A stretch of DNA of 64,000 nt from Orlajensenia sp001423545. Lineage in GTDB: Bacteria; Actinomycetota; Actinomycetes; Actinomycetales; Microbacteriaceae. The stretch lies in NCBI GenBank assembly GCA_001423545.1, contig LMOK01000003.1:496001-560000 (forward strand). Reading direction: 5' to 3'. A model generated the notes under the pieces. That model did not search any database, had not been told where the DNA came from, and saw only the letters and a program-made list of their open reading frames with translations. Position numbers and translations under genes: made by a program. Shown here one piece after another: positions 44,470-54,270 of this stretch; position 1 is the first letter of the stretch; every line of letters starts with the position of its first letter.

Positions 44470-45848
44470 GCTGCGACCGCCCCGGCGTCGGCTGCGAGCG
44501 CGTCGGCGATGACGCCGAGACCCTCGAGCAGCAGATCGTCGCCGATCGTGAGTGGTGGCAGGAACCTGATGACGTTGCCGTAGGTGCCGCAGGTGAGCAC
44601 GATGACGCCGGCCTTGTGGGCGGCGCCCGCGACGCGGCCGGTGAGGGCGGCATCCGGAGCTCCCGTCGCCGGGTCGACCAGCTCGATGGCGACCATGGCC
44701 CCGCGACCGCGCACGTCTCCGACGCGGGGGTCGGATGCCGCGAGCTCGCCGAGGCGACCGAGCAGCACGTCGCCGATGGCGGCGGCACGCTCGATGAGGC
44801 CGTCGTTCTCGTAGGCGTCGATGGTGGCGAGGGCTGCGGCGCAGGCGATCGGGCTGCCGGCGTAGGTGCCGCCGAGGCCGCCGACCTGGGCTGCGTCCAT
44901 GATCTCGGCGCGACCGGTGACCGCCGACAGCGGGAGGCCGCCGGCGATGCCCTTCGCGGTCACGATGATGTCGGGCACGATGCCCTCGGCGTCGCTGGCG
45001 AACCACTGGCCGGTGCGCCCGAAGCCGGTCTGCACCTCGTCGGCGATGAACACGACGCCGTTGGCGCGGGTCCAGGCCAGCAGGGTGGGCAGGAAGCCGT
45101 CGGCGGGAACGATGAAGCCGCCCTCGCCCTGGATGGGCTCGATGATGAGTGCGGCAAGGTTCTCGACGCCGATCTGCTTCTCGATCTGCAGGATGGCGCG
45201 CTCGGCGGCTTCGACGCCGTCGAGTCCCCCGTCACGGAACGGGTACGAGAGCGGTGCCCGGTAGATCTCGGGGGCGAACGGGCCGAAGCCGTTCTTGTAC
45301 GGCTGGTTCTTGGCCGTGAGGCCCATCGTGAGGTTGGTGCGACCGTGGTAGGCGTGGTCGAAGGCCACGACGGCCTGCTTGCGCGTGTAGTGGCGGGCGA
45401 TCTTCACCGCGTTCTCGACGGCCTCGGCACCCGAGTTGAACAGCGCGCTGCGCTTGGTGAAGTCGCCGGGGGTGAGGCGGTTGAGGGCCTCGGCGACCCC
45501 CACGTAGGAGTCGTAGGGCGCCACCGTGAAGCAGGTGTGCGTGAAGCGCTCGAGCTGCTCGGCGACGGCGGCGACGACGCGGGGGTTCGAGTTGCCGACG
45601 CCCGTGACGGCGATGCCGCTGCCGAGGTCGATGAGCGAGTTGCCGTCGACGTCGACGACGACTCCGCCGCCGGCTGCTGCGGTGAAGATCGGGATGGTGG
45701 CGCCGACTCCGGCCGCGACGGCCTCGGTCTTGCGGCTCATCAGCTCGATCGACTTCGGTCCCGGGATGGCGGTGACGAGGCGGCGTTCCTGCGGCAGGCT
45801 CGGGCCCCCAGTGACGGCGGTCGTGGGCGCGGATTCGACGAGGGTCAT
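44466..45848 (-). CDS. gabT: 4-aminobutyrate aminotransferase
   Basis: 460 residues. Class III PLP enzyme: GSGIAVTGVGNSNPRV, LFNSGAEAVENAVKIARHYT, IADEVQTGFGRTGQW and PLP lysine in IIVTAKGIAGGLPLSAVTG (Lys299). Converts GABA to succinate semialdehyde. First gene of the operon, divergent from a PucR regulator. Confidence 0.93.
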   Translation of the reverse strand: MTLVESAPTTAVTGGPSLPQERRLVTAIPGPKSIELMSRKTEAVAAGVGATIPIFTAAAGGGVVVDVDGNSLIDLGSGIAVTGVGNSNPRVVAAVAEQLERFTHTCFTVAPYDSYVGVAEALNRLTPGDFTKRSALFNSGAEAVENAVKIARHYTRKQAVVAFDHAYHGRTNLTMGLTAKNQPYKNGFGPFAPEIYRAPLSYPFRDGGLDGVEAAERAILQIEKQIGVENLAALIIEPIQGEGGFIVPADGFLPTLLAWTRANGVVFIADEVQTGFGRTGQWFASDAEGIVPDIIVTAKGIAGGLPLSAVTGRAEIMDAAQVGGLGGTYAGSPIACAAALATIDAYENDGLIERAAAIGDVLLGRLGELAASDPRVGDVRGRGAMVAIELVDPATGAPDAALTGRVAGAAHKAGVIVLTCGTYGNVIRFLPPLTIGDDLLLEGLGVIADALAADAGAVAA

Positions 45849-45981
45849 GAGCGGTCTCCAGATGGTGCGAGGGTGACGTGCGATGTGGCGATGCTAGACC
45901 CGCTCACCGCGCCAGCCGATGGCCGCCGCGTACACTGATTTGGTCTGAACTGTTCGTGACGTCTATCGCCCGGAGGGACCG

Positions 45982-47520
45982 ATGCTTCCCACTCTCGCCA
46001 CCCTGCTGCGTCGCCCCGAGCTCGCACTCACCCTGGTGAGCGACATCGAGGCCCTGCCGGTCGGCGCTCTCGACCGCGGAGTGCAGTGGGCTCACAGCAC
46101 CGACCTCGCCGACCCGACCCCGTTCCTCGTCGACGACCAGGTTCTCCTGACGACAGGCACGCAGTTCGGCGATTCGCCGACGGATGCCGACGCCTACGTC
46201 GCCCGGCTGGTCGACCGCGGCGTCGTCGGCCTCGGATTCGGCACCGAGGTGGTGCGCAACGGAACCCCGGCTGCTCTGGTCGACGCGTGCCGCCACCACG
46301 GGCTTCCGCTGTTCGAGGTGCCCTACCGGGTTCCCTTCATCGCGATAGCGAGGGTCACGGCAGACCTCATCGCTGCCGACGCCTACGCGCGGCACTCGTG
46401 GGCTCTCGACGCGCAGCGCGCCATCTCGCTCGCGGCCCTCCGCCCCGATGGCCTGCGCGCAGCCCTCGCCGAACTCGCCCGGGCGCTCGGGCAGGGCGTC
46501 GCGCTCTTCGACGCCGCGGGAGCGGTCGATCGGGTGTTCCCCGCCGACGCGATCGACCCGACGGCGCTCCGCGGAGTGCGGCAGGATGCGACCCTCCTCC
46601 TCACACGCGGAACCCGCGCCAGCGCGACCTCGACGACCGGCGACGACACCCTCACCCTGCACACCCTCGGGCGCCGCGGCCGGCTGCGCGGGGTGCTCGC
46701 CGTCGGCGGTGGCACCTCGCTCGACCAGTCGACGCGCGAGGTGGTGGCCTCGGTCGTCGGACTCGCGAGCCTGGCGCTCGAACAGAACCACGAACTCGAC
46801 GCCTCCAGGTCGCGCCTGCGCACCGGGGTGCTCCGCCTCCTGCTCGGAGGCGAGGTCGAGCTGGTGAGCACCGCGGGAACCGAACTCTGGGGCGGGATGC
46901 CGTCGGGCGACGTGAGGACGGCCGTCATCGCCGTCGACACCGACCGCCGAGGCGCGCTCGAGGAGCTGCTCGAGTCCGAGACCCGCCGCACCCCGTCGTC
47001 CCTCTTCTTCGGCGCCGTCGACGGGGAGCTGCTGGCGATCGCGACACCGGCCGCGCTCCCCCTGCTGCGCCGGCTCGCCGCGACCTTCGATGCGCGCATC
47101 GGCCTGTCGGCGCCCGGCGGTCTCGACGAACTGGCGCGCTCTCGGGCGCAGGCGCAGCGGGCGCTGGGGGCGGCATCCGTGATCGAGGGATCCGGCGGGT
47201 CGGTCGTCGACTTCGAGACCGTCGCCGCCGGCGGTGTTCTCGCATCCCTCGGGGCGACGGATGCCGCGGAGATCGCCCGCGCCGGCCTGGCCCCTCTCGC
47301 GCTGCACGACGCCGAGAACGGCACCGCCCTCATCGCGACGCTGCGCGCGTGGCTGGAGAACGACGCGCAGTTCGATGCAGCGGCCCAGGCTCTCGGCGTG
47401 CACCGGCACACCGTGCGCAACCGCATCGCGGTGGCCGAGCGCGTGCTCGGACGGGACCTCTCGACCTTCCCGGCGCGCGCGGAGCTGTGGGCGGCGCTGG
47501 TGGCCTCCAGCTCCGGCTGA
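45982..47520 (+). CDS. PucR-family regulator of the gab cluster
   Basis: 512 residues, ATG 45982 with GGAGGGA upstream. PucR ligand domain at the N-terminus (LATLLRRPELALTLVSDIEA), GGDEF-like middle, and HTH_30 C-terminus with AAQALGVHRHTVRNRIAVAE. Divergent from gabT by 133 nt. Likely activates GABA catabolism in response to GABA; similar arrangement as 806/2531. Confidence 0.9.
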   Translation: MLPTLATLLRRPELALTLVSDIEALPVGALDRGVQWAHSTDLADPTPFLVDDQVLLTTGTQFGDSPTDADAYVARLVDRGVVGLGFGTEVVRNGTPAALVDACRHHGLPLFEVPYRVPFIAIARVTADLIAADAYARHSWALDAQRAISLAALRPDGLRAALAELARALGQGVALFDAAGAVDRVFPADAIDPTALRGVRQDATLLLTRGTRASATSTTGDDTLTLHTLGRRGRLRGVLAVGGGTSLDQSTREVVASVVGLASLALEQNHELDASRSRLRTGVLRLLLGGEVELVSTAGTELWGGMPSGDVRTAVIAVDTDRRGALEELLESETRRTPSSLFFGAVDGELLAIATPAALPLLRRLAATFDARIGLSAPGGLDELARSRAQAQRALGAASVIEGSGGSVVDFETVAAGGVLASLGATDAAEIARAGLAPLALHDAENGTALIATLRAWLENDAQFDAAAQALGVHRHTVRNRIAVAERVLGRDLSTFPARAELWAALVASSSG

Positions 47521-47540
47521 TCGATCAGCGCCCCTGCAGT

Positions 47541-47589
47541 CCCGCTGATCGAGTAGCGCCCGAGCGCAGCGAGGTCGCGTATCGAGATC
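47541..47589 (+). repeat. family B repeat (+)
   Basis: CCCGCTGATCGAGTAGCGCC ... CGTATCGAGATCG after the PucR gene. Confidence 0.85.
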
Positions 47590-47618
47590 GACTCGGCCCG
47601 AGCGCTCGGCTTGGACCT

Positions 47619-47664
47619 GGTCTCGATACGGCTGCTCGCTGCGCTCGCGGCCTACTCGACCACC
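47619..47664 (-). repeat. family B repeat (-)
   Basis: GGTCTCGATACGGCTGCTCG ... CCTACTCGACCAC. Inverted partner of 47541. Confidence 0.85.
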
Positions 47665-47685
47665 GGTGGCGAGCGGAATGCGGAG

Positions 47686-48864
47686 CTAGATCTCCAACCC
47701 GACGATCACCGGCTCCGGGTGCAGGATGATGCCGAACTCGGCCTGCACGCGCTGCTGCACGTAGCGCGCCAGCTGGGCGACCTCTTCGCCGGTCGCCTCA
47801 CCGCGGTTGGTGATGGCGAGAGTGTGCTTGCTCGAGATGGCCGCCTGCGTTCCCGGCAGTCCGAAGCCACGACGGATGCCGGAGTGCTCGATGAGCCACG
47901 CCGCCGACAGCTTCACGAAGCGCGGCGACGGCTCGGCCGAGCGCACCGGTGCGGCCAGGGCCTGCTGAGCCGCCTCCCACGGGTCGAGGGACGGCCTGTC
48001 GAGAGGCTCGACGACGTCGGGCTCGTCGGCCGCCATCGGCCAGCGCGGAGCATCGGCCGGAAGCGTGCGGGCGAAGCTCTCGCGCACGATCGGGTTGGTG
48101 AAGAACGACCCGGCGCTCCAGGTGTCGTTGTCGTCGGCGTTCAGCACCATGCCCTTGGACGCACGCAGCGCCAGCACTGCGGCCCGCACCTGCGAGATCG
48201 AGACCCTGTCGCCCGGCTGCACGCCGAGGGTGCTGGCCAGTTGCGCATAGGCGATGGGCTGACCGAGCTCCTCGCCGAGCACGTCGCGCTCGTGAGCCGT
48301 GTCGTGCAGTTCGAGCTCGATCGACACGACGACACCCTGGCGGCCCTGCTTGATGACCGAGGTGCGGTACCCGAGCTCGAGGTCGGCCGCAGCGATGCGC
48401 TCGACCTCGCCACTGTCGTAGTCGAGGAACTCGATGGCGGTCAGCGCGCTGGAGACCTCTTGGCCGTAGGCTCCGATGTTCTGGATCGGGGCGGCTCCGG
48501 CAAGCCCGGGGATGCCGCTGAGCGCCTCGATGCCCGACCAGCCATGCCGCACCGTGTAGGCGACGAGATCGTCCCACGGTTCACCGGCTTGCACCCGCAG
48601 CCGCACGAGCCCCGGGCCGGAGGACTCCGGCAACACCTCGATGCCCGTGGTCGCGATGCGGATGACGGTGCCATCGAACGGCTCATCGCTCGCGACGGTG
48701 TTCGAGCCGCCGCCGAGGAGCAGCCAGTCGCCGCCGTCGGCCCAGACCGCGAGCACGGCATCGACGAGGTCGCGCTGGGTCGTGACAGTGAGCATCCGTT
48801 CGGGCAGCCCACCGACACGCATGGTGGTGAGCTCGCGCAGGGCGATGATCGAGGACTCCGACAT
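47686..48864 (-). CDS. murB: UDP-N-acetylenolpyruvoylglucosamine reductase
   Basis: 392 residues. FAD-type LGGGSNTVA, GIEALSGIPGLAGAAPIQNI and GAYGQEVSSALTAIEFLDYD; the C-terminal domain has WSAGSFFTNPI. Reduces enolpyruvyl-UDP-GlcNAc in peptidoglycan synthesis. Transcribed after the two dehydratase genes. Confidence 0.95.
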   Translation of the reverse strand: MSESSIIALRELTTMRVGGLPERMLTVTTQRDLVDAVLAVWADGGDWLLLGGGSNTVASDEPFDGTVIRIATTGIEVLPESSGPGLVRLRVQAGEPWDDLVAYTVRHGWSGIEALSGIPGLAGAAPIQNIGAYGQEVSSALTAIEFLDYDSGEVERIAAADLELGYRTSVIKQGRQGVVVSIELELHDTAHERDVLGEELGQPIAYAQLASTLGVQPGDRVSISQVRAAVLALRASKGMVLNADDNDTWSAGSFFTNPIVRESFARTLPADAPRWPMAADEPDVVEPLDRPSLDPWEAAQQALAAPVRSAEPSPRFVKLSAAWLIEHSGIRRGFGLPGTQAAISSKHTLAITNRGEATGEEVAQLARYVQQRVQAEFGIILHPEPVIVGLEI

Positions 48865-48867
48865 GGG

Positions 48868-49287
48868 CTAGAGCCGTACCCGCACCTGGGCCTTGCCCAG
48901 CACGGTCGCGTCGTCGAAGCTCACGGTCAGGTCGATGCGGGCGACGGATGCCTCGACGTCGAGTGCGCCGACCTTGGCGACGATGCTCACGACGGCGCCG
49001 TCCTGCGGGTCGACGAGCACGGGACGCGTGAAACGCACCTGGTAGTCGACGACGCGGGCGGGGTCGCCGGCCCAATCGACGACGGGCTGCACGGCGAGGC
49101 CCATGGTGAGCATGCCGTGGGCGAGGACGCCGGGCAGGCCCACGGACGCCGCGATGTCATCGCGGTAGTGGATGGGGTTGAAGTCTCCGGAGGCACCGGC
49201 GTAGCGCACGAGCGAGTCGCGCGTGAGGGTGACGGAGCGCTCGGCGACGATGTCGCCCACGGTCAGGTCGGTCAGCTGGGGCATCAC
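48868..49287 (-). CDS. MaoC-type dehydratase subunit (HadB-like)
   Basis: 139 residues. Hot-dog fold with DFNPIHYRDDIAASVGLPGV and LAHGMLTMGLAVQP (catalytic Asp/His region). Pairs with the next protein as a heterodimer in fatty-acid dehydration. ATG overlaps the previous stop. Confidence 0.88.
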   Translation of the reverse strand: MMPQLTDLTVGDIVAERSVTLTRDSLVRYAGASGDFNPIHYRDDIAASVGLPGVLAHGMLTMGLAVQPVVDWAGDPARVVDYQVRFTRPVLVDPQDGAVVSIVAKVGALDVEASVARIDLTVSFDDATVLGKAQVRVRL

Positions 49288-49730
49288 TCGTCTCCTCGCA
49301 CGACCAGGGTGGAGATGGCGGTGACGACGTGCCCGCCTGCTGCATCGGTGATGGTGGACTCGGCGGTGACCATCGAGTGGCCGCCGAGCGTCTTGACGCC
49401 GGTGACGGCGAGCTGCGCGGTGAGCTCGTCTCCGGCGACGATGGCGCGCGTCGTCGTGAAGCGCTGGTCGCCGTGCACGACGCGGGTGAAGTCGATGCCC
49501 GAGTCCTCCTCGGCCAGCAACTGGGCCAGGGTGATCTCCTGCACGACGATGGCGAACGTCGGGGGCGCGACGAGATCGGCGTGACCGGCGGCGCGGGCGG
49601 CGTCGACGTCGAGGTTGATGGGATTCGTGGCGAAGACCGCGCGCGAGAACTCGCGCACCTTCTCACGACCGACCAGATAAGGGGGCGCGGGCGGGAACGT
49701 GCGTCCCAGCAGCTCGGGGTTCACAGGCAC
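49284..49730 (-). CDS. MaoC N-terminal dehydratase subunit (HadA-like)
   Basis: 148 residues. FAS1_DH region start LGRTFPPAPPYLVGREKVRE and FTTTRAIVAGDELTAQLAVT; lacks the catalytic segment, as usual for the HadA-type partner. Operon HadA-HadB-MurB is common in this family. Confidence 0.87.
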   Translation of the reverse strand: MPVNPELLGRTFPPAPPYLVGREKVREFSRAVFATNPINLDVDAARAAGHADLVAPPTFAIVVQEITLAQLLAEEDSGIDFTRVVHGDQRFTTTRAIVAGDELTAQLAVTGVKTLGGHSMVTAESTITDAAGGHVVTAISTLVVRGDE

Positions 49731-49756
49731 CCGGCCAGTCTACCGACGCGCTCCCC

Positions 49757-49903
49757 TCCGCTCGCTGAGGGCCGAGCGAAGCGACCGCATCCCCGCTGCG
49801 ACCGCGGGCTGCGCCCGGGCCTCAGCGAACGAGTACCCCGCTCGCTGAGGGCCGAGCGAAGCGAGCGCCCGAAGCGCACAGGCTGCCCGGGCCTCGACGA
49901 GGG
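49757..49903. repeat. two tandem family A copies
   Basis: CCGCTCGCTGAGGGCCGAGCG occurs at about 49757 and 49840, each followed by CGGGCCTC. Degenerate second copy. Confidence 0.7.
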
Positions 49904-49962
49904 ACTTGAGGTCTAGGCTCGACGGGTGCCCGGCCGAGCCGGCACGGGATCGGGGAGAGTAC

Positions 49963-50733
49963 GTGTTCAGCAGTTACGTGGCCATCGGAGACAGCTTCAC
50001 CGAGGGCGTCGGCGACGACCAGCCCGACGGCACCGTGCGCGGTTGGGCGGACTTCGTCGCGGTCGGGCTCGCCCAGCACGCCGCGACCACGGGCGCCGGC
50101 ACCGTCTCCTACGCGAACCTCGCCATCCGCGGCCGCAAGCTCGTTCCGATCATCGACGAGCAGCTGCAGCCGGCACTCGACCTGCGTCCGGAGGTGATCA
50201 GCTTCAACGGCGGTGGCAACGACATCCTGCGACCCCGCATGGACGTGGAGCTCATCGCCGGACGCTTCCGCGGGGCGATCGAGCGCATCCGTGCCGAGGG
50301 CATCCACGCGCTCATGCTCTCGGGAGCCAATCCCCTCGACCACCTGCCGCTCGGCTCGGCGTTCGACCGTCGCGGCCGCGACCTCACGACGGCGCTGCGC
50401 GACCTGGCGGAGCTGCCCGGTGTGACCTTCGTCGACAACTTCTCGGATGTCGGCCTGCGCGACATCCGCTACTGGTCGGCAGACCGGCTGCACCTGAACG
50501 CGCTGGGCCACGCCCGCGTCGCCAGCAACGTGCTCACCGAGATCGGCGTACCGGTTCCGGCCGAGTGGGGCGTCGAGGAGGTCGCTTCGGCTCCGGCCGG
50601 ACCGAAGTCGCGCAACACCGCCGCCTACTACCGCGAGTTCGTGCTCCCGTGGATCGGACGCCGCCTGACCGGGCGCTCGTCGGGCGACGGTCGCGCGGCC
50701 AAGCGCGCCGTGCTGGAGCCCGTGCAGCTGTAG
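49963..50733 (+). CDS. SGNH/GDSL hydrolase
   Basis: 256 residues from GTG 49963 (GGGGAGAG upstream). Blocks I (VAIGDSFTEGVGD), III (NGGGND), V (DRLHLNALGH) are present, giving Ser/Asp/His. No signal peptide, so probably cytoplasmic; hydrolyses esters or acetyl groups. TAGGCT at 49914 is a candidate -10. Single gene. Confidence 0.87.
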   Translation: MFSSYVAIGDSFTEGVGDDQPDGTVRGWADFVAVGLAQHAATTGAGTVSYANLAIRGRKLVPIIDEQLQPALDLRPEVISFNGGGNDILRPRMDVELIAGRFRGAIERIRAEGIHALMLSGANPLDHLPLGSAFDRRGRDLTTALRDLAELPGVTFVDNFSDVGLRDIRYWSADRLHLNALGHARVASNVLTEIGVPVPAEWGVEEVASAPAGPKSRNTAAYYREFVLPWIGRRLTGRSSGDGRAAKRAVLEPVQL

Positions 50734-50758
50734 GTCTCAGTCCACTCCCGCTCCCCGG

Positions 50759-50809
50759 CCCGCTGATCGAGCAGCGACCGAGCGCAGCGAGGACGCGTAT
50801 CGAGATCAC
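50759..50809 (+). repeat. family B repeat (+)
   Basis: CCCGCTGATCGAGCAGCGAC ... CGTATCGAGATCAC. Confidence 0.85.
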
Positions 50810-50855
50810 GTCGACGGTCGGCGCTCACCCCAGAGCCGCGGGCTCGCAGACCTGT

Positions 50856-50904
50856 GGTCTCGATACGGCTGCTCGCTGCGCTCGCGGCCTACTCGACCAG
50901 CGGA
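50856..50904 (-). repeat. family B repeat (-), forms stop of next gene
   Basis: GGTCTCGATACGGCTGCTCG ... CCTACTCGACCAGCGG. Its end supplies the last codons and stop of the DUF998-like gene (PLVE-stop). Confidence 0.85.
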
Positions 50905-52043
50905 GATGGGGCGACCACTGCCGCCGCATCCGTCGCCGCCGCCGACACCATGCGGATCAGCACGATCAGCCACGTGAAGATGAGCGCGAACGCGATGATC
51001 TCGACGGCCGTCAGGTTGTAGTACCCGGTCGCGAAGGACACGGCTGTCGCGGCGATCACCGCGATGAACAGGAAGCCGACCACGAAGAACGCCCTCGGCA
51101 GGCCTGGAACCACCCACGGCAGCCTGAACACCAACACGGCGAACACGACGGCCATGCCGATGGCGACGGTGTTGTGGATGGCGAAGAAGTCGTCGACGGG
51201 GAAGATTCCGACGCAGGCCAGGAACACGCCGATCAGTACGAGCGACCACTTGACGTACCGGGCTCGGCCTCGAGACACGGCATCCGTCGTCGTCTCGTCG
51301 GTTCGCGTGAGGGGCCCGGACTCGAGCTCGGCCGTCATGTAGTTCGCCATGGTGGTGATCACGATGCCTGCGATCACGAGGGTGAAGTTGAACACGTAGC
51401 CCGACAGGTCGTCGCTCATGCCGAGGGCACTGATGTTCATCTTCCACCAGTTCGGATCACCGGCCGTCAGCATGCTGGTCAGCAGACCGAGTACCAGGAA
51501 GATGGCCATGGTCGCCGCCACGCGCGAGGTCGTCATGTGCACGGCGGAGAGGAAGACGAAGTAGCTGCTGGCTGCACACGCTGCACCGAGCATCGCTGCC
51601 GCCGCGAACGGGAACACGACCGCGCCGATGAAGGCGCCCTCCAACAACTTGAAGAGCACGCCGAAGGCCAGGAAGCAGAGCACCGCGTGCGCGAAAGCCA
51701 GCCCACCGATGTCGAGGAACTGCCGGCCGAGGCGTACATCGCGCAACCAGGCCCGCGACGGCTCGGCGTACGACAGCACGTACCCGGCGATGAAGACGAC
51801 GAGCGCGATGACAGCGCTCACCACGGCGGTCACGTTGCCGAGCGAATTCGCACCGGCCAGGGGCACGTCGCGGCCGCCGAACAGGATGAGCCCGATGACC
51901 GCTGCGGCCAGGAAGCCGCCGATCGCGAACAGCAGGGCGCGCGACTCGACACCGGCGGCGGTGGTGGCACCGGTCGGGCCGGTGGCTGTGACGGATGCGG
52001 CGGACTCGGCTGGCGGCGACTGTGCTGGTGTGTGCTGGCTCAC
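50889..52043 (-). CDS. DUF998-like membrane protein
   Basis: 384 residues, 10-11 membrane segments, with NWWKMNISALGMSDDLSGYV, a motif of DUF998-type proteins. The function is unknown. The last codons (PLVE, stop) are family B repeat sequence. Long +strand frames over this region are shadows. Confidence 0.75.
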   Translation of the reverse strand: MSQHTPAQSPPAESAASVTATGPTGATTAAGVESRALLFAIGGFLAAAVIGLILFGGRDVPLAGANSLGNVTAVVSAVIALVVFIAGYVLSYAEPSRAWLRDVRLGRQFLDIGGLAFAHAVLCFLAFGVLFKLLEGAFIGAVVFPFAAAAMLGAACAASSYFVFLSAVHMTTSRVAATMAIFLVLGLLTSMLTAGDPNWWKMNISALGMSDDLSGYVFNFTLVIAGIVITTMANYMTAELESGPLTRTDETTTDAVSRGRARYVKWSLVLIGVFLACVGIFPVDDFFAIHNTVAIGMAVVFAVLVFRLPWVVPGLPRAFFVVGFLFIAVIAATAVSFATGYYNLTAVEIIAFALIFTWLIVLIRMVSAAATDAAAVVAPSPLVE

Positions 52044-52166
52044 GCGCCCGAGCCTAGTGAGCGGAACTCACATGACGGTCCGCGACGCGCGCTGTCGTTT
52101 CTGCGCGGCGAGATCGACAGAGCCGCAGCGCGAGCGAGAAACGACGGCGCAGCGACGGGATGTCGC

Positions 52167-54266
52167 TCAGTCGACCGCGTCGAACTCCACCAGCACGGCG
52201 TTCTCGGGCGCGATCAGCGGCATCGGGAGGCCGACCTCGCCGAGCACGGCTCCCGAGAGCACGACCTCGCGGGCCACCCACCACGCCGGGGCGGCGTCCT
52301 GCAGCGTGAGGACGTCGGTGCCGAGCACGAGGGGGCGCACTCTGTAGCGCCGAGTGGGGTCGAGACCGGGGAAGCGCTGGGGCGCCGGGATCGCTGCGGC
52401 CGGTGCGGCGAGTGCCGCATGACTGAACAGTGCTCGCGATCCGTCGGCCGCTACGACGCCGTGGCAGAGGATGGCGGCGTCGCTCGCGTCGGGTCGCACC
52501 ACCCGGCCGCTGTGCAGCAGGCCGCGCTCGCGCTTGTACACGGCGATCCACTCGGCCACGCTCGCGCGCTCCGCCGGGGTCGCCTCCGCGATGTTCCACT
52601 CGATGCCGGCGTGCCCGAACAGCGCCGTCGCCAGCCGGAACGACAGCGTGGCGGTGCGTCCCGTCGTGTGCGCCCGCGCGATGCCGAGGTGTCCGCCGAG
52701 ATACTCGGGCGGCACCACGAGGGAGGTGTACCGCTGGATCGACTGCCGCTCGAGGGGGTCGTTGGTGTCGCTCACCCACACTCGATCGGTGCGCTCCAGG
52801 ATGCCGAGGTCGACCCGCCCGCCGCCCGAGGCGCACGACTCGATCTCGACGCCGGGGTGCGCCACCCGCACCGCGTCGATGAGGCGGTACAGCGCCGAGG
52901 TCTGCCTGTGCGCCGAACCGACGAGCAGGTCGCGGTTGTGATCCCACTTGAGGTACGCGATCGGATACTCGGTGAGCAGAGCATCGAGCCTCTCGAAAAC
53001 GTAGGAGAACGCGTCGGGGTTCGCCAGGTCGAGCACGTTTTGCCAGCGCCAGGTGACGGCATCCGTCGCCCCGAGAATCCAGTCGGGATGCGCGCGGGCG
53101 ACGTCGGAATCGCGGTTGACCATCTCGGGCTCGACCCAGAGACCGAAGTCCATTCCGGATGCCGCGACGCGGTCGATCAGCGGGTGCAGCCCGTCAGGCC
53201 ACGCGGCCGGGTCGACGAACCAGTCGCCGAGCGCCCGGCGGTCGTCGCTGCGGCCGGTGAACCAGCCGTCGTCGAGAACGAAGCGCTCGACGCCCACCTC
53301 GGCGGCGGCGTCGACCAGCGGCTTCAGTCGGTCGAGGGAGTGGTCGAAGTACACGGCCTCCCAGGTGTTGAGCACGACCGGCCGCTGCGACCGGATCGTC
53401 GACCACGACCGCACCCACGGATGCAGCCGGTCGGAGATGCCGTCGAGGCCGGCGTCCGAGTACACGAGCACGGTCCACGGACCGTCGTACGAGGCGCCCC
53501 GGCCGAGGCTGAGCTCACCCGGCGCCAGCAGCTCGCCCCCGCCGATCGTCGCCGGACCCAGCGGAGAGCGCTCGGTCCAGATCACGCCGTCGCCGCTCCA
53601 GGCCAGGTGCGCGGCCCAGACCTCGCCGTGCTCGAAGCCGAATCCGGGTGTGCCGGCGGCCAGAAGGTAGGCGTTGTCGTGGCCGGGTCGTCCGTGCCGC
53701 GACTCCCGCGACCACACGCCCTGGCCGAGGGTCCGCCGTTGCGGGCGGCGCTCGTGGGTCCACAGACCCGAGAAGTCGAGCACCTCCACCGCGCGGTCGG
53801 GAACAGGCACGACGACGGATGCCGCCGCCACGCCGAGCACGGAGTCCCCGGTGTTCGTGACGGTGTGGCGCAGGCGCAGCACGCCCTCGACGCTGAGCTC
53901 GAGGATCGTGGCCACGTCGACGCCGGCTGCGGCATCCGTCAGCCTGATGACGATGCCGGATGCGGTGCCCGAGCCCGAAGCCTCGACTCCGACGAGCTCC
54001 AGCGCCAGGTCGACCGGAGCATCGCGGAACACCGACAGCGCCGGCCGTCCGCTCCAGCCCTCGCGGAACGAGGGCAGCAGGCTCAGCCGGATGGGCACAT
54101 CGATCGACGACGGCGACACGGCGGGAAGCATCGCGTCGGCGAGGGACAGCAGTTCGGCGTCGGAGAGGGGGCCGAGATCCCGCCCCCAGTGGAGGACGCC
54201 GGGCACGCCCGTGCCGCGGGTGTCGAGAAGGAGACTGACGCCCGCGGCACGGAGGTGATGCATCAA
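52167..54266 (-). CDS. alpha-galactosidase GH36
   Basis: 699 residues. Nucleophile motif YLKWDHNRD and acid/base region ESCASGGGRVDLGILERTDR, typical of GH36. No signal peptide, so cytoplasmic; would split imported alpha-galactosides such as raffinose or melibiose. Last gene of the operon, 4 nt after the binding-protein stop. Confidence 0.93.
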   Translation of the reverse strand: MMHHLRAAGVSLLLDTRGTGVPGVLHWGRDLGPLSDAELLSLADAMLPAVSPSSIDVPIRLSLLPSFREGWSGRPALSVFRDAPVDLALELVGVEASGSGTASGIVIRLTDAAAGVDVATILELSVEGVLRLRHTVTNTGDSVLGVAAASVVVPVPDRAVEVLDFSGLWTHERRPQRRTLGQGVWSRESRHGRPGHDNAYLLAAGTPGFGFEHGEVWAAHLAWSGDGVIWTERSPLGPATIGGGELLAPGELSLGRGASYDGPWTVLVYSDAGLDGISDRLHPWVRSWSTIRSQRPVVLNTWEAVYFDHSLDRLKPLVDAAAEVGVERFVLDDGWFTGRSDDRRALGDWFVDPAAWPDGLHPLIDRVAASGMDFGLWVEPEMVNRDSDVARAHPDWILGATDAVTWRWQNVLDLANPDAFSYVFERLDALLTEYPIAYLKWDHNRDLLVGSAHRQTSALYRLIDAVRVAHPGVEIESCASGGGRVDLGILERTDRVWVSDTNDPLERQSIQRYTSLVVPPEYLGGHLGIARAHTTGRTATLSFRLATALFGHAGIEWNIAEATPAERASVAEWIAVYKRERGLLHSGRVVRPDASDAAILCHGVVAADGSRALFSHAALAAPAAAIPAPQRFPGLDPTRRYRVRPLVLGTDVLTLQDAAPAWWVAREVVLSGAVLGEVGLPMPLIAPENAVLVEFDAVD

Positions 54267-54270
54267 ATGA

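Noticed and set aside
52073..52166. Inverted TCGTTTCT/AGAAACGA as a mobile element
   Set aside because: Short arms, single occurrence; at most a weak hairpin.
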